Both the position numbers and the translations under genes were made by a program. This document shows, in pieces, positions 10,216 to 18,011 of a stretch of DNA of 64,000 nucleotides. Each line of letters starts with the position of its first letter. Positions within the stretch are counted from its first letter, which is position 1. The stretch spans positions 62,001 to 126,000 of the forward strand of contig NZ_JAMBON010000006.1 in the NCBI RefSeq assembly GCF_023715655.1, read 5' to 3'. Origin of the DNA: Oceanobacillus luteolus. GTDB lineage: Bacteria; Bacillota; Bacilli; Bacillales; Amphibacillaceae. A model generated the notes under the pieces. The model was not told the DNA's origin, made no database searches, and was given only the letters and a program-made list of their open reading frames with translations.

Positions 10216-10731
10216 ATTAGCAAAGATAATTTAGTTAATGAGAGGATTCGCGCTAGAGAGGTGCGTCTAATCGATTCCAATGGTGATCAACTTGGTGTTA
10301 AGTCGCATAAAGAGGCGATGCAAATAGCCCAAACGAGAAATCTGGATTTAGTGTTAGTGGCTCCGAATGCGAAACCGCCAGTTGCCCGAATCATGGATTA
10401 TGGAAAATTCCGTTTCGAAATGCAGAAGAGGGAAAAGGAAGCACGTAAAAAACAGAAAGTCATTAATGTGAAAGAAGTGCGCCTTACACCTGGAATTGGT
10501 GACCATGATTTTGAAACAAAACTAAAAAATGCTAGAAAATTTATTGAAAAAGGCGATAAAGTCAAGGTTGCAGTTCGCTTCCGAGGTAGAGCAATCACTC
10601 ATAAAGAGTTAGGACGTGAAGTTCTCGACCGCTTTGCTGAAGAAGTAAAAGATATTGCAACAGTTGAGCAAAAGCCTAAAATGGAAGGCCGTAATATGTT
10701 TATGATGGTTGCCCCATTAAGCGAAAAATAA
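10216..10731 (+). CDS. infC: Translation initiation factor IF-3 (ATT start)
   Basis: IF-3 (171 aa) binds the 30S subunit, prevents premature 50S joining and proofreads the start codon. The frame opens at ATT 10216 ([20 protein letters not shown]), 7 bases after GGAGGTG; no ATG, GTG or TTG start upstream gives the conserved N-terminus, and the first in-frame GTG (10261) would cut off 15 conserved residues. Rare ATT starts of infC allow IF-3 to limit its own synthesis (known in E. coli and seen in Bacillus). N-domain about 1-75, linker [12 protein letters not shown]-domain about 85-171. First gene of infC-rpmI-rplT. Confidence 0.95.
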   Translation: MSKDNLVNERIRAREVRLIDSNGDQLGVKSHKEAMQIAQTRNLDLVLVAPNAKPPVARIMDYGKFRFEMQKREKEARKKQKVINVKEVRLTPGIGDHDFETKLKNARKFIEKGDKVKVAVRFRGRAITHKELGREVLDRFAEEVKDIATVEQKPKMEGRNMFMMVAPLSEK

Positions 10732-10774
10732 TCACAGCAATAACTGTTTAATTTTACTTTAGGAGGAATTTAGC

Positions 10775-10966
10775 ATGCCAAAGATGAAAACCCACAAAGG
10801 GTCACAAAAACGTTTTAAGAGAACTGGATCTGGAAAAATTAAAAGATCTCATGCATATACAAGTCACTTATTTGCGAACAAATCTCAAAAACAAAAACGT
10901 AAACTACGTAAAGGTGCAATGGTTTCTGCAGGAGACCAACGTCGCATCGACTCCATGATTCCTTAA
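10775..10966 (+). CDS. rpmI: 50S ribosomal protein L35
   Basis: Short, very basic large-subunit protein (63 aa) with the L35 signature [20 protein letters not shown] and [14 protein letters not shown]. It is a few residues shorter than the usual 64-66 because the C-terminus ends in SMIP. The AGGAGG-like site AGGAGGAATTTAGC precedes the ATG. It lies between infC and rplT in the universal Bacillus order and should be controlled by the L20 leader. Confidence 0.97.
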   Translation: MPKMKTHKGSQKRFKRTGSGKIKRSHAYTSHLFANKSQKQKRKLRKGAMVSAGDQRRIDSMIP

Positions 10967-11021
10967 GTTGTGGAGAAACTGAAATAAATCGGATTAGAAT
11001 TGTACTAGGAGGGAATTTAAA

Positions 11022-11381
11022 ATGGCACGTGTAAAAGGTGGAACAGTAACACGTAAGCGTCGTAAACGCGTACTTAAATTAGCAAAAGGTTATTATGGTT
11101 CAAAAGGTAATTTATTTAAAGTTGCAAAACAACAAGTAATGAAATCAGGTCAATATGCATATCGTGACCGCAGACAGAAAAAACGTGATTTCCGTAAATT
11201 ATGGATCGCACGTATTAACGCTGCTGCACGTATGAACGATATTTCATATAGCAAATTAATGCACGGTCTAAAATTAGCTGGCATTGATATTAACCGTAAA
11301 ATGCTTTCTGAACTTGCAATCAGTGACGCACAAGCATTTACACAACTAACTGATAAAGCTAAAGAAGCTCTAAGCAAATAA
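11022..11381 (+). CDS. rplT: 50S ribosomal protein L20
   Basis: L20 (119 aa) binds 23S rRNA early and is needed for 50S assembly; in Bacillus it also binds the infC leader and switches the operon off. The sequence shows the highly basic N-terminal arm ([20 protein letters not shown]) and a globular C-domain (about 60-118) with [17 protein letters not shown]. Standard length. Last gene of the operon, ending at a strong terminator. Confidence 0.98.
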   Translation: MARVKGGTVTRKRRKRVLKLAKGYYGSKGNLFKVAKQQVMKSGQYAYRDRRQKKRDFRKLWIARINAAARMNDISYSKLMHGLKLAGIDINRKMLSELAISDAQAFTQLTDKAKEALSK

Positions 11382-11384
11382 TTC

Positions 11385-11423
11385 AAAGGTCAAGTTCCAT
11401 TTAATTGGAATTTGACCTTTTTT
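11385..11423 (+). terminator. Terminator of infC-rpmI-rplT
   Basis: Stem AAAGGTCAAGTTCCA / TGGAATTTGACCTTT followed by T-rich sequence. Confidence 0.92.
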
Positions 11424-11497
11424 AATTAGGATATTTATGATGTTGATACAAAGTTCTAATCTTTGGAATTGAAAGAGGACACTTCTATCCAATGTTC

Positions 11498-11614
11498 GCA
11501 GTCCAAATACCTCTCGCTTTCCGCGGGCGGCCGGCAAGCCTCCTCACGAGCAAGCTCGCTGCGGGGTCTCGCCTGGCCTTTACTCCCGCAGGAGTCTCGA
11601 GGTATTTGGACTGC
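11498..11614. repeat. Palindromic repeat element A
   Basis: A 117-bp GC-rich island bounded by perfect 16-bp inverted ends GCAGTCCAAATACCTC / GAGGTATTTGGACTGC. The interior, read on the minus strand, contains GACTCCTGCGGGAG, GAGACCCCGCAG, GAGGAGGCT and CCGCGGAAAGCG. That core recurs in opposite orientation in element B at 11749-11869. No ORF of substance. It resembles the GC-rich palindromic repeats scattered in many Bacillaceae genomes. Confidence 0.85.
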
Positions 11615-11748
11615 TCCATGCTATACGTTTTTTAAGCTCAGCGGATTTTGTTTAATAAAAATGACTGTCTACTTCCGTGAAATTTAAATAAACCACTATG
11701 AGTTATTCAATAAATTGGAACCATGATCCAAATATGTTTTCACTGGAA

Positions 11749-11869
11749 GCAGCCCCCGATACACCGAAGACTCCTTCGGGAGGATAGTCATCGATGAGAC
11801 CCCGCAGAGCGATAGCCCGAGGAGGCTCATCAGCCGCCTTAGGATGCGCGAAGGTGTATCGGGGGATGC
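11749..11869. repeat. Palindromic repeat element B
   Basis: A 121-bp element bounded by 17-bp inverted ends GCAGCCCCCGATACACC / GGTGTATCGGGGGATGC (one mismatch). The core on the plus strand is GACTCCTTCGGGAGG, GAGACCCCGCAGAGCG, GAGGAGGCTCATCAGCCGCC, the same module order as element A on the minus strand. The 134 bases between A and B and the flanks up to ysdA hold no gene. Confidence 0.85.
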
Positions 11870-11966
11870 GAGCCTCGGGAAGAAAGTGTCTTCAATCTAT
11901 TTAAATATTATCTTAAGTAATTTGTTTATGATAAACTAAGAAAATAACAGAAAAAGGAGCTTTATG

Positions 11967-12239
11967 ATGAATGATTCGATTCTTTTATTTGTGATTGCTG
12001 TAAATGTGTTTACGTTATTCCTAATGAGGATAGATAAACAAAAAGCAATAAAAGGACAGTATCGGATCCCGGAGAGGACATTCTTTTTATTATCCTTTTT
12101 AGGTGGAGCCATCGGTACTTTTTTAGGGATGAAACTATTTCGACATAAAACAAAACATAAGAGATTCACAATTGGTATACCGGTCTTAATTATTTGGAAT
12201 GCTTTTGCATTTATCTACATAATCAGCAATGTGGCATAA
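11967..12239 (+). CDS. ysdA: DUF1294 membrane protein YsdA
   Basis: Short integral membrane protein (90 aa) of the DUF1294 family. Seen: a first transmembrane helix (about 4-21), the conserved motif MRIDKQKAIKGQYRIPERTF, a glycine-rich second helix (LLSFLGGAIGTFLGMKLFRH), then KTKHKRFTIGIPV and a third helix. In B. subtilis ysdA directly follows rplT, as here. Two adjacent in-frame ATGs follow AAAAAGGAG; the second gives 7-base spacing and was chosen. Function unknown. Confidence 0.88.
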   Translation: MNDSILLFVIAVNVFTLFLMRIDKQKAIKGQYRIPERTFFLLSFLGGAIGTFLGMKLFRHKTKHKRFTIGIPVLIIWNAFAFIYIISNVA

Positions 12240-12300
12240 TCTAGACAGAGTCCGTCATATAGATAAGTATCAAATTGAATACGAAGGAAGGAGGAGAGGC

Positions 12301-12897
12301 ATGGAGGCGTTGGGAGCGAATCTTCTCACCTATGTGGAAATTGGAGGTTTATTCGCACCGCTGTTATTTATTTGCTTTCATTTGCTGAGGCCGTTATTTT
12401 TCATTCCCGTCGTGTTCATTTGTATATCTGGCGGGGTTATTTTTGGACCTGTTGCCGGCAGTTTGTACTCATTGGTAGGTATTACATTATCAAGTATCTT
12501 GTTTTATGGAATGTATACGAAAATGCCAAAAGCAATGCAAAGAATCCTTCGGTTGAAACAGCGTATTATCGGTGAAAATAAAGCGTTCACCAGGTCACAA
12601 ATTATCTTGCTGCGATTAGTGCCATTTATTCATTTTCATTTATTATCCCTTTGCCTAATAGAGATTTCATCCAGTTTTAGAGATTACACAAAAGCCTCCG
12701 TATTATCAAATATCCCCTTAGCATTTGTCTACACATCCATTGGTGGAACGATATCTAATTTATCTCCATACATGATTACCGCATTATTGGCCCTGTTATT
12801 ACTGTTCCTTTATTTATTGCGTAGAAGAGAAATTATTATTAAATGGCAAGACTTTTTCTCTATAGAAAATGCAAAACACACATCAATCAAAGCTTGA
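12301..12897 (+). CDS. TVP38/TMEM64 family membrane protein
   Basis: Multi-spanning membrane protein (198 aa) of the VTT/DedA-like superfamily. Seen: a hydrophobic N-half with RPLFFIPVVFICISGGVIFG (about 33-52; the family's G-x-x-F-G re-entrant motif), GSLYSLVGITLSSILFYGM, then RLVPFIHFHLLSLCLIEISS and a glycine-containing C-terminal pair of helices. Some relatives are linked to lipid scrambling or transport; the role here is unknown. The ATG has AAGGAGGAGAGG directly upstream; the open frame extends 5' to 12229, overlapping ysdA, but lacks a ribosome site there. Ends at a terminator. Confidence 0.72.
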   Translation: MEALGANLLTYVEIGGLFAPLLFICFHLLRPLFFIPVVFICISGGVIFGPVAGSLYSLVGITLSSILFYGMYTKMPKAMQRILRLKQRIIGENKAFTRSQIILLRLVPFIHFHLLSLCLIEISSSFRDYTKASVLSNIPLAFVYTSIGGTISNLSPYMITALLALLLLFLYLLRRREIIIKWQDFFSIENAKHTSIKA

Positions 12898-12910
12898 TGT
12901 GTGTTTTTTT
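12875..12910 (+). terminator. Terminator after TVP38-like gene
   Basis: Stem AACACACATCAA / TTGATGTGTGTT followed by TTTTTT; it overlaps the end of the coding region. Confidence 0.85.
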
Positions 12911-12926
12911 CATATGGAGACTTGCA

Positions 12927-13319
12927 CTAATCTATCGGTGTCAGGACTAGCTTGCTGATCGGATGCTTCCATTCAATTTTTGCATATGGATACCGGATAA
13001 GTAATTCATTTTCTAAGAAATACAAATCTTCTCTCGTGATTCCATTTAACTCAATAGAATTAGACACAGTAATATGGATATTAGTCACTTCAAAAGAGTT
13101 TTCTGCAACTCCTACATATTTTTCTCCTTCAAACGCGCAGCCTTTATATACGAAGCGTAGATTTTTTTTACTATTGCCCTGTTCATCATAAAGATAAAAT
13201 TGTTTTAAATCCTTCGCAATCCGCATTTTTCTTTCTGGACTTCTTAGGTATTCAACCCATGTATAAACAAGGAGAATAATTGCAAGCAGAATAAGAATAC
13301 GAAATAATAGTACAAGCAT
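12927..13319 (-). CDS. ysdB: SigW-regulon membrane-anchored protein YsdB
   Basis: A 130-aa protein with one N-terminal transmembrane helix (MLVLLFRILILLAIILLVYT) and a soluble domain containing SPERKMRIAKDLKQFYLYDE, FVYKGCAFEGEKYVGVAENS and ELLIRYPYAKIEWKHP. Pattern and position (between ysdA and ysdC) match YsdB, known in B. subtilis as a member of the envelope-stress SigW regulon. A good SigW promoter lies 36 bases upstream, which supports the assignment independently. GTAAGGAG precedes the ATG. Biochemical function unknown. Confidence 0.78.
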   Translation of the reverse strand: MLVLLFRILILLAIILLVYTWVEYLRSPERKMRIAKDLKQFYLYDEQGNSKKNLRFVYKGCAFEGEKYVGVAENSFEVTNIHITVSNSIELNGITREDLYFLENELLIRYPYAKIEWKHPISKLVLTPID

Positions 13320-13354
13320 GTGTGATCGTCTCCTTACTTGTTATCTAGTTCCAC

Positions 13355-13381
13355 TACGAATTAGGGGATAGAAAGGTTTCA
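13355..13381 (-). promoter_or_regulatory. SigW-type promoter of ysdB
   Basis: On the minus strand TGAAAC (13381-13376), a 17-base spacer and CGTA (13358-13355), matching the extracytoplasmic SigW consensus TGAAAC-N16/17-CGTA exactly in both boxes. Confidence 0.8.
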
Positions 13382-13398
13382 CTTTTATAAAAAAAACA

Positions 13399-13407
13399 TG
13401 CTACAAT
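13399..13407 (+). promoter_or_regulatory. Extended -10 promoter of dUTPase gene
   Basis: TGCTACAAT, an extended -10 element 22 bases before the ATG at 13429. Confidence 0.4.
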
Positions 13408-13428
13408 GATAAAAATGAGGTGTATATA

Positions 13429-13914
13429 ATGAACTGGGAAAAACTTTATTCCATGCAGAAAGAACTTGATACTTACATACTTGAAAATCATGATTTAAGA
13501 GATAGGGACTTATTTAATGAAAAGTACTTAGCATTTCTTGTTGAGTTAGGTGAACTTGCCAATGAAACGCGCTGTTTTAAGTATTGGAGTACAAAAAAAT
13601 CTAGTGAAAGACAAGAAATTCTTGCAGAATACGTGGATGGTATTCACTTTTTATTATCTATCGGTTTAGATACTGGTTACCAGATTAAACAACTGGATTC
13701 AAAGGGTAAAGAAAATACAGCTACAGAACAGTTTAATGAGGTGTTTTCGATTGGGGCATTGTTTAAACAACAGCCTACCTTCCAAAACTATGAAAATTTA
13801 TTCGAGGAATATATTAACCTTGGAGAAGTCCTCGGATTTACAAAGAGAGAAGTATATGAAGCGTATGTCAAAAAGAATGAAATTAACTTTGAACGACAAG
13901 ACAAAGGTTACTAA
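13429..13914 (+). CDS. Dimeric dUTP diphosphatase
   Basis: All-alpha dimeric dUTPase (161 aa) of the MazG-related superfamily (dUTPase_2), hydrolysing dUTP to dUMP and pyrophosphate to keep uracil out of DNA and feed dTMP synthesis. Metal-binding motifs seen: LVELGELANETRCFKYW (about 40-56, E-x-x-E type) and EYVDGIHFLL (about 68-77, E-x-x-D type). It is not the trimeric beta-type dUTPase. The ATG lies 7 bases after GAGGTG; a GTG three codons upstream overlaps that site and was rejected. Confidence 0.87.
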   Translation: MNWEKLYSMQKELDTYILENHDLRDRDLFNEKYLAFLVELGELANETRCFKYWSTKKSSERQEILAEYVDGIHFLLSIGLDTGYQIKQLDSKGKENTATEQFNEVFSIGALFKQQPTFQNYENLFEEYINLGEVLGFTKREVYEAYVKKNEINFERQDKGY

Positions 13915-13994
13915 TATAAAAATTTTTTCATTTTTGATATTTCTCTGATATAGGTTTATACTAGTGGAGGATTAAGAAGAGAGGATGTACAATT

Positions 13995-15080
13995 ATGGCA
14001 AAATTAGATGAGACATTGACGATGTTGAAAGATTTGACAGATGCTAATGGAATTCCTGGTAATGAAAGAGAAGTGCGGGAAGTCTTTGAAAAGTATATTA
14101 CTCCTTATGCAGATGAAGTGACAACAGATAACCTAGGTAGTTCTATTGCGAAAAAAGTAGGCGATGAAAATGGACCTAAAATAATGGTCGCGGGTCACTT
14201 GGATGAAATTGGGTTTATGGTAACACGTATTGATGACAAAGGGTTTGTATATTTCCAAACGGTTGGTGGCTGGTGGAATCAAGTAATGCTTGCCCAACGG
14301 GTGACAATCATGGGCTCGAAAGGGAATGTTACAGGTGTCATCGGCTCTAAACCACCTCATGTACTTTCGCCGGAAGCTCGTAAAAAACCATATGAAATCA
14401 AAAATATGTTCATTGATATTGGAGCTTCAAGTAAGGAAGAAGCAGAAGAGTTCGGTGTATTACCAGGACAATCAGTCGTACCATACTTCGAGTTCACTCC
14501 ATTAAAAAATGAGAAGATGTTAATGGCTAAAGCTTGGGATAACCGGATAGGTTTGGCGATTGCGATTGAGGTTTTAAAACAACTTAAAGATGTTGATCAT
14601 CCTAACGTAGTTTATGGAGTAGGTACAATTCAGGAAGAGGTTGGTCTCCGCGGTGCGAGAACTTCTGCTCACCAAATTGAACCGGATATCGGATTCGGAG
14701 TCGATGTAGGGATTGCTGGTGATACACCTGGTATTTCTTCTCACGAAGCGGATAGTAAACTAGGTAAAGGCCCGCAAATCGTTCTTTATGATGCTTCTAT
14801 GGTTTCCCATAAAGGCTTACGTGATTTAGTTGTAAAAACAGCGGATGAAAATGAGATTCCATATCAGTACACATCGATTGCTGGTGGAGGGACAGATTCA
14901 GGTGCAATCCACTTAACAGCAAATGGAGTACCATCATTGTCTATTACAGTGGCAACTCGTTATATCCATTCCCATGCTGGTATTCTGCACCGGGATGATT
15001 TTGAAAATGCGGTTAAATTAATCGTGGAAGTAATTAAAAAGCTTGATAGAGATACGGTAAAAGAGTTAATTTTAGCATAA
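13995..15080 (+). CDS. ysdC: M42 family glutamyl/leucyl aminopeptidase YsdC
   Basis: Cytoplasmic di-metal aminopeptidase (361 aa), in the position of ysdC beside ysdB in B. subtilis. Metal and catalytic residues seen: [11 protein letters not shown] (His and Asp), AWDNRIG (bridging Asp), [10 protein letters not shown] (Glu pair), [12 protein letters not shown] (Asp) and the late YIHSHAG (His). Some relatives are annotated as endoglucanases, but the full M42 metal-ligand set favours a peptidase. GAAGAGAGGATG precedes the start. Ends at a bidirectional terminator. Confidence 0.92.
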   Translation: MAKLDETLTMLKDLTDANGIPGNEREVREVFEKYITPYADEVTTDNLGSSIAKKVGDENGPKIMVAGHLDEIGFMVTRIDDKGFVYFQTVGGWWNQVMLAQRVTIMGSKGNVTGVIGSKPPHVLSPEARKKPYEIKNMFIDIGASSKEEAEEFGVLPGQSVVPYFEFTPLKNEKMLMAKAWDNRIGLAIAIEVLKQLKDVDHPNVVYGVGTIQEEVGLRGARTSAHQIEPDIGFGVDVGIAGDTPGISSHEADSKLGKGPQIVLYDASMVSHKGLRDLVVKTADENEIPYQYTSIAGGGTDSGAIHLTANGVPSLSITVATRYIHSHAGILHRDDFENAVKLIVEVIKKLDRDTVKELILA

Positions 15081-15085
15081 AACAA

Positions 15086-15125
15086 GTAGAAAAAGCAAGG
15101 TGGTTCAGCACCTTGCTTTTTCTAC
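15086..15125. terminator. Bidirectional terminator between ysdC and transglycosylase gene
   Basis: 17-bp perfect stem GTAGAAAAAGCAAGGTG / CACCTTGCTTTTTCTAC with runs of A and T inside the arms. Confidence 0.9.
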
Positions 15126-15757
15126 TATGCTAAATAACTATTCATAACCTTTGATACATAATTTCTTGTTTCTGAAAATGGCGGTATACCTTGATATTTA
15201 TCGACATTTCCTGGTCCGGCATTATAGGCGGCAAGAGCCAGCTCAATATTTTGATTATAGCGATTAAGCATCTGTCTTAAATATTTGGTTCCCCCAAGAA
15301 TATTCTCACGAGGATCAAATGAATTCACAACACCTAATCCTCGAGCGGTGGTGGGCATCAACTGCATTAAACCTTGAGCTCCAGAAGAACTTGTCGCGTT
15401 AGGATTGAAGCTGGATTCCGCTTTAATCACACTGTATATGAGGCTTTTATCGACCTTATACTTTTCACTGGCTTCATTAATATAATCGTCAAAATCAGTT
15501 GATTTTTGAGTGCTCACTTGAGTCGGATAGTAGGTTGGCTGGATATAATTCAACTGCATGGGCTTCATAGTAGTGTTTTGCGTCATGCTTGAATGATTCA
15601 TTATATTAGCTTGGTTAATCTTTTCTTGAAGCAGTTGTTTAAAAGCAAGTTCTGCAAACGAAGCTGTGGACTTTGTCCTGGAAGGACTTGAAGTCATTGT
15701 TTGTAATACTTGGAACTGCATAACCTGTTGTAAATCTCTGATTTCCATGAGAGTCAT
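15125..15757 (-). CDS. Lytic transglycosylase, SLT domain
   Basis: A 210-aa protein with an N-terminal low-complexity half (about 1-85, Gln/Ser/Thr rich) and a C-terminal SLT domain (about 90-210). Seen: the catalytic Glu in [15 protein letters not shown], the family motif [19 protein letters not shown], and [15 protein letters not shown]. Such enzymes cleave peptidoglycan glycan strands, forming anhydromuramic ends. No classical signal peptide is visible, as in the similar B. subtilis protein YjbJ, so export is uncertain. The start ATG follows AAAAGGTAGGG; an ATG three codons later is an alternative. Confidence 0.86.
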   Translation of the reverse strand: MTLMEIRDLQQVMQFQVLQTMTSSPSRTKSTASFAELAFKQLLQEKINQANIMNHSSMTQNTTMKPMQLNYIQPTYYPTQVSTQKSTDFDDYINEASEKYKVDKSLIYSVIKAESSFNPNATSSSGAQGLMQLMPTTARGLGVVNSFDPRENILGGTKYLRQMLNRYNQNIELALAAYNAGPGNVDKYQGIPPFSETRNYVSKVMNSYLA

Positions 15758-15817
15758 CCCTACCTTTTCTACTAACCATTTTACTAGTTATTAGAAAGAA
15801 GTTCAATGCTTCGTGAC

Positions 15818-15853
15818 AAAAGCCTTACAGAAATAAGTCTGTAAGGCTTTATT
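15818..15853. terminator. Terminator after DinB-family gene
   Basis: 13-bp stem AAAGCCTTACAGA / TCTGTAAGGCTTT; T-rich on the minus strand, downstream of the DinB gene. Confidence 0.8.
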
Positions 15854-15863
15854 TTAAATGAAT

Positions 15864-16343
15864 CTATTTTCCTAAATCTTCTTTTGTCGGTCCCATGACT
15901 CCCGGAACTTTAAGTCCTGCTTGGCGGAGCAGTACCGTCATTTGCCCACGATGGTGAGTTTGATGGTCTATTAACGTCCGAAGTATTTCTCCTCGAGCAG
16001 TCGGTCTTCCGTGTTGGTCTACTTCTTCAATCAGACTTGCATCGTTAAACTCTTTCCTTACAAGCTCGCTTAATTCACTGCTGACCGCTTGATAGCCGTT
16101 TACAATTTCGCTGGCAGTTGCTGGAACGCTCTGTCCATTATCTGGATTCGTAAGATCTAGTTTTAAAAGACCCGCAAAGTAAACTGGTGCAGTAGTGAGA
16201 TGCCATCCGAGCCAGCCTAGAGTATTATGACCTTCTACAATCGCTTGATTCAACGATTCGTCTGTCATAGCCTCCAATACTTTTAATGTCCCATTACTTG
16301 CCGATGTCCAATCATTAATAAAGTCGTCTACTTTTCTGTACAT
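15864..16343 (-). CDS. DinB/YfiT family putative metalloprotein
   Basis: Four-helix-bundle protein (159 aa) of the DinB family. The three expected metal-binding histidines are visible: one in LGWLGWHLTTAP (about residue 48) and two in the HQTHHRGQM motif (about 127-135). Family members include thiol-dependent S-transferases (bacillithiol or mycothiol) and uncharacterised stress proteins, so no substrate is assigned. The start has AAAGGGG upstream. It is monocistronic, with terminators on both sides of the locus. Confidence 0.85.
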   Translation of the reverse strand: MYRKVDDFINDWTSASNGTLKVLEAMTDESLNQAIVEGHNTLGWLGWHLTTAPVYFAGLLKLDLTNPDNGQSVPATASEIVNGYQAVSSELSELVRKEFNDASLIEEVDQHGRPTARGEILRTLIDHQTHHRGQMTVLLRQAGLKVPGVMGPTKEDLGK

Positions 16344-16422
16344 ATAAATAACCCCTTTCGTTTTTTTGTTGATTTACCACCAGTTTATCATGAATATTTC
16401 ATATGTTGAAATCCAAGAAATT

Positions 16423-16463
16423 AAAAAAACTAACAATCATTGATTTTCTCAATAATTGTTAGC
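16423..16463 (-). terminator. Terminator of sspI
   Basis: On the minus strand GCTAACAATTATTGA / TCAATGATTGTTAGT followed by seven T. Confidence 0.85.
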
Positions 16464-16521
16464 TTTTATTCCTTGTCAAGGAAATGTACAGTAAGATTTG
16501 CTCATTATATGGTTTCTCACT

Positions 16522-16746
16522 TTACCCTTGTGCAGCTGCTTCTTTTACTCCAGACTCTAAGCTTTCTACCATTTCTTGTTTCATCTCTTCGTCAGCTTGT
16601 TGCCAAATTAATTCGAACAACACACCTAATCCAGGGAGCATTTTTTCTTCTCCATTTTGGATGGCATCAACAATTGTAGCTTCCAGCTGAGATTGGTCAT
16701 TTGTAGAAATGTTGCTGAGTATCGCTTTTCGTAAATTTAAATCCAT
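16522..16746 (-). CDS. sspI: Small acid-soluble spore protein I
   Basis: A 74-aa SASP with the almost invariant SspI core [20 protein letters not shown] (about 31-50) and N-terminus MDLNLRKAI. Minor SASPs are made in the forespore under SigG and packed into the spore core. Upstream on the minus strand TGACTC-N16-CATACT (16830-16803) resembles a SigG promoter, though the spacing is one base short of usual. AAGGAGGAAAATTTT precedes the ATG. Divergent from ysgA, as in B. subtilis. Direct evidence that the organism sporulates. Confidence 0.96.
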   Translation of the reverse strand: MDLNLRKAILSNISTNDQSQLEATIVDAIQNGEEKMLPGLGVLFELIWQQADEEMKQEMVESLESGVKEAAAQG

Positions 16747-16834
16747 AAAATTTTCCTCCTTGATTCGTAATCATTAGGATTAGTTTGACCGATTGATGAT
16801 AAAGTATGTATGATAATAAAAAAAGAGTCAGAGG

Positions 16835-17581
16835 ATGAAGACGTTGATTACATCGTTAACAAATGAAAAAGTGAAATATTGGCGAAAACTGCATAAGAAA
16901 AAAGGAAGAAAAGAAAATAAAGTATTTCTAGTCGAAGGTCTCCATTTGATCGAAGAAGCTTGGAATAGTAAACAAGTTATTATAGAAATCATTGCAGAAG
17001 AAACAGTTGAATTGCCAAGATGGAGTGGAAATATACCGGTAGAACGGGTTTCAAAACAGGTGTTTGAACATATTTCTCAAACGATGACACCACAAGGAAT
17101 CGCAGCAGTTGTACAAATTCAGCCACAACGGGAAATGAAAGGTAATCAATTTGTCTTACTCGATGCCATTCAAGACCCAGGAAATTTGGGCACAATCATT
17201 CGAACCGCTGACGCGGCTGGTATGGATGCTGTTATTTTAGGAAAGGGTACTGTAGATATATTCAACGATAAAGTTGTTCGGGCGACTCAGGGATCGCTGT
17301 TTCATATCCCGATTTATGAAGCGGATTTAGTGCATAAAGTGGATGAGCTCCAAAAAGGTGGGTTCGACATATGGGCAACTGCTCTGGAAAAAGCAGACTA
17401 CTATCATGAAGTAGAGGTGCCTGATAAGGTTGCAATCATTTTGGGGAATGAAGGTGCTGGAGTACATCCGGATTTAATTGAGCTTGCCGATAAGCGAATC
17501 AAGATACCCATTTATGGTAAAGCAGAATCGTTAAATGTCAGCATTGCAGCAGGTATTCTGATGTATCATATCAAACAATAG
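16835..17581 (+). CDS. ysgA: SpoU-family rRNA/tRNA 2'-O-methyltransferase YsgA
   Basis: AdoMet-dependent trefoil-knot RNA methyltransferase (248 aa). An N-terminal substrate-binding domain (about 1-95, KVFLVEGLHLIEEAW) is followed by the SPOUT domain with the three class motifs: LDAIQDPGNLGTIIRTADAA, ILGNEGAGV and IPIYGKAESLNVSIAAGILM. The target RNA base is not known. Its place between sspI and pheST is as in B. subtilis. The ATG is only 1 base from AGAGG; a TTG three codons later has better spacing, so the start is uncertain. The pheS promoter starts just past its stop. Confidence 0.9.
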   Translation: MKTLITSLTNEKVKYWRKLHKKKGRKENKVFLVEGLHLIEEAWNSKQVIIEIIAEETVELPRWSGNIPVERVSKQVFEHISQTMTPQGIAAVVQIQPQREMKGNQFVLLDAIQDPGNLGTIIRTADAAGMDAVILGKGTVDIFNDKVVRATQGSLFHIPIYEADLVHKVDELQKGGFDIWATALEKADYYHEVEVPDKVAIILGNEGAGVHPDLIELADKRIKIPIYGKAESLNVSIAAGILMYHIKQ

Positions 17582-17583
17582 GC

Positions 17584-17612
17584 TTGCAAGCTTGTTGCAA
17601 ATTATCTATAAT
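17584..17612 (+). promoter_or_regulatory. SigA promoter of pheST
   Basis: TTGCAA (17584-17589), 17-base spacer, TATAAT (17607-17612), immediately downstream of the ysgA stop. Confidence 0.75.
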
Positions 17613-17639
17613 ACATTTAGTGATAAATAATAACAATAA

Positions 17640-17900
17640 AAATATTTTAAAGCATTGAAGGAGCTCGGTTGTATTCACAGCAACATTACAGGGAAGAAAT
17701 GTCCTAGACTGTAAACATTTCTAATGTTGGAATATGACCAATTCACTCTGGAGCTGGCACTAGGACCTTGCACATTTGCAAGTAAAAGTGAATCCGGATT
17801 TTTGTCCGTTATCAAAATGGAGTTGGACAGTTATATGACTGTCAACAAGGGTGGTACCGCGATCAATAGCCTCGTCCCTTTTCAGGGATGGGGCTTTTTT
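17640..17900 (+). ncRNA. T-box leader of pheST (Phe specifier)
   Basis: tRNA-sensing leader. Seen: the T-box sequence AGGGTGGTACCGCG (about 17848-17861), which includes the bases pairing with the tRNA NCCA end; a competing terminator GCCTCGTCCCTT / AGGGATGGGGC followed by six T (17867-17897); and a likely specifier TTC (Phe) in GACCAATTCACTC (about 17736-17748). Uncharged tRNA-Phe should stabilise the antiterminator and allow pheST transcription. Class and gene context agree; stem I was read by eye. Confidence 0.9.
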
Positions 17901-18011
17901 GTGTTTAACTGAGCTTCAAGAACGGCTATTACACTGTCTGTCCATTTTGTAAATCTGACGAGCATCACTGCTTTTTTATTTTAATTGGGTTAAATAAAGG
18001 AGGAATTTGTA

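Noticed and set aside
11463-11687. 74-codon open frame across repeat element A
   Set aside because: Reads straight through the palindrome with no coding signature or ribosome site.
12229-12300. 5' extension of the TVP38-like gene overlapping ysdA
   Set aside because: The 24 extra codons are hydrophilic and lack a ribosome site, while AAGGAGGAGAGG directly precedes the ATG at 12301.
17724-17912. 62-codon open frame in the pheS leader
   Set aside because: It lies entirely within the T-box RNA, including the terminator.
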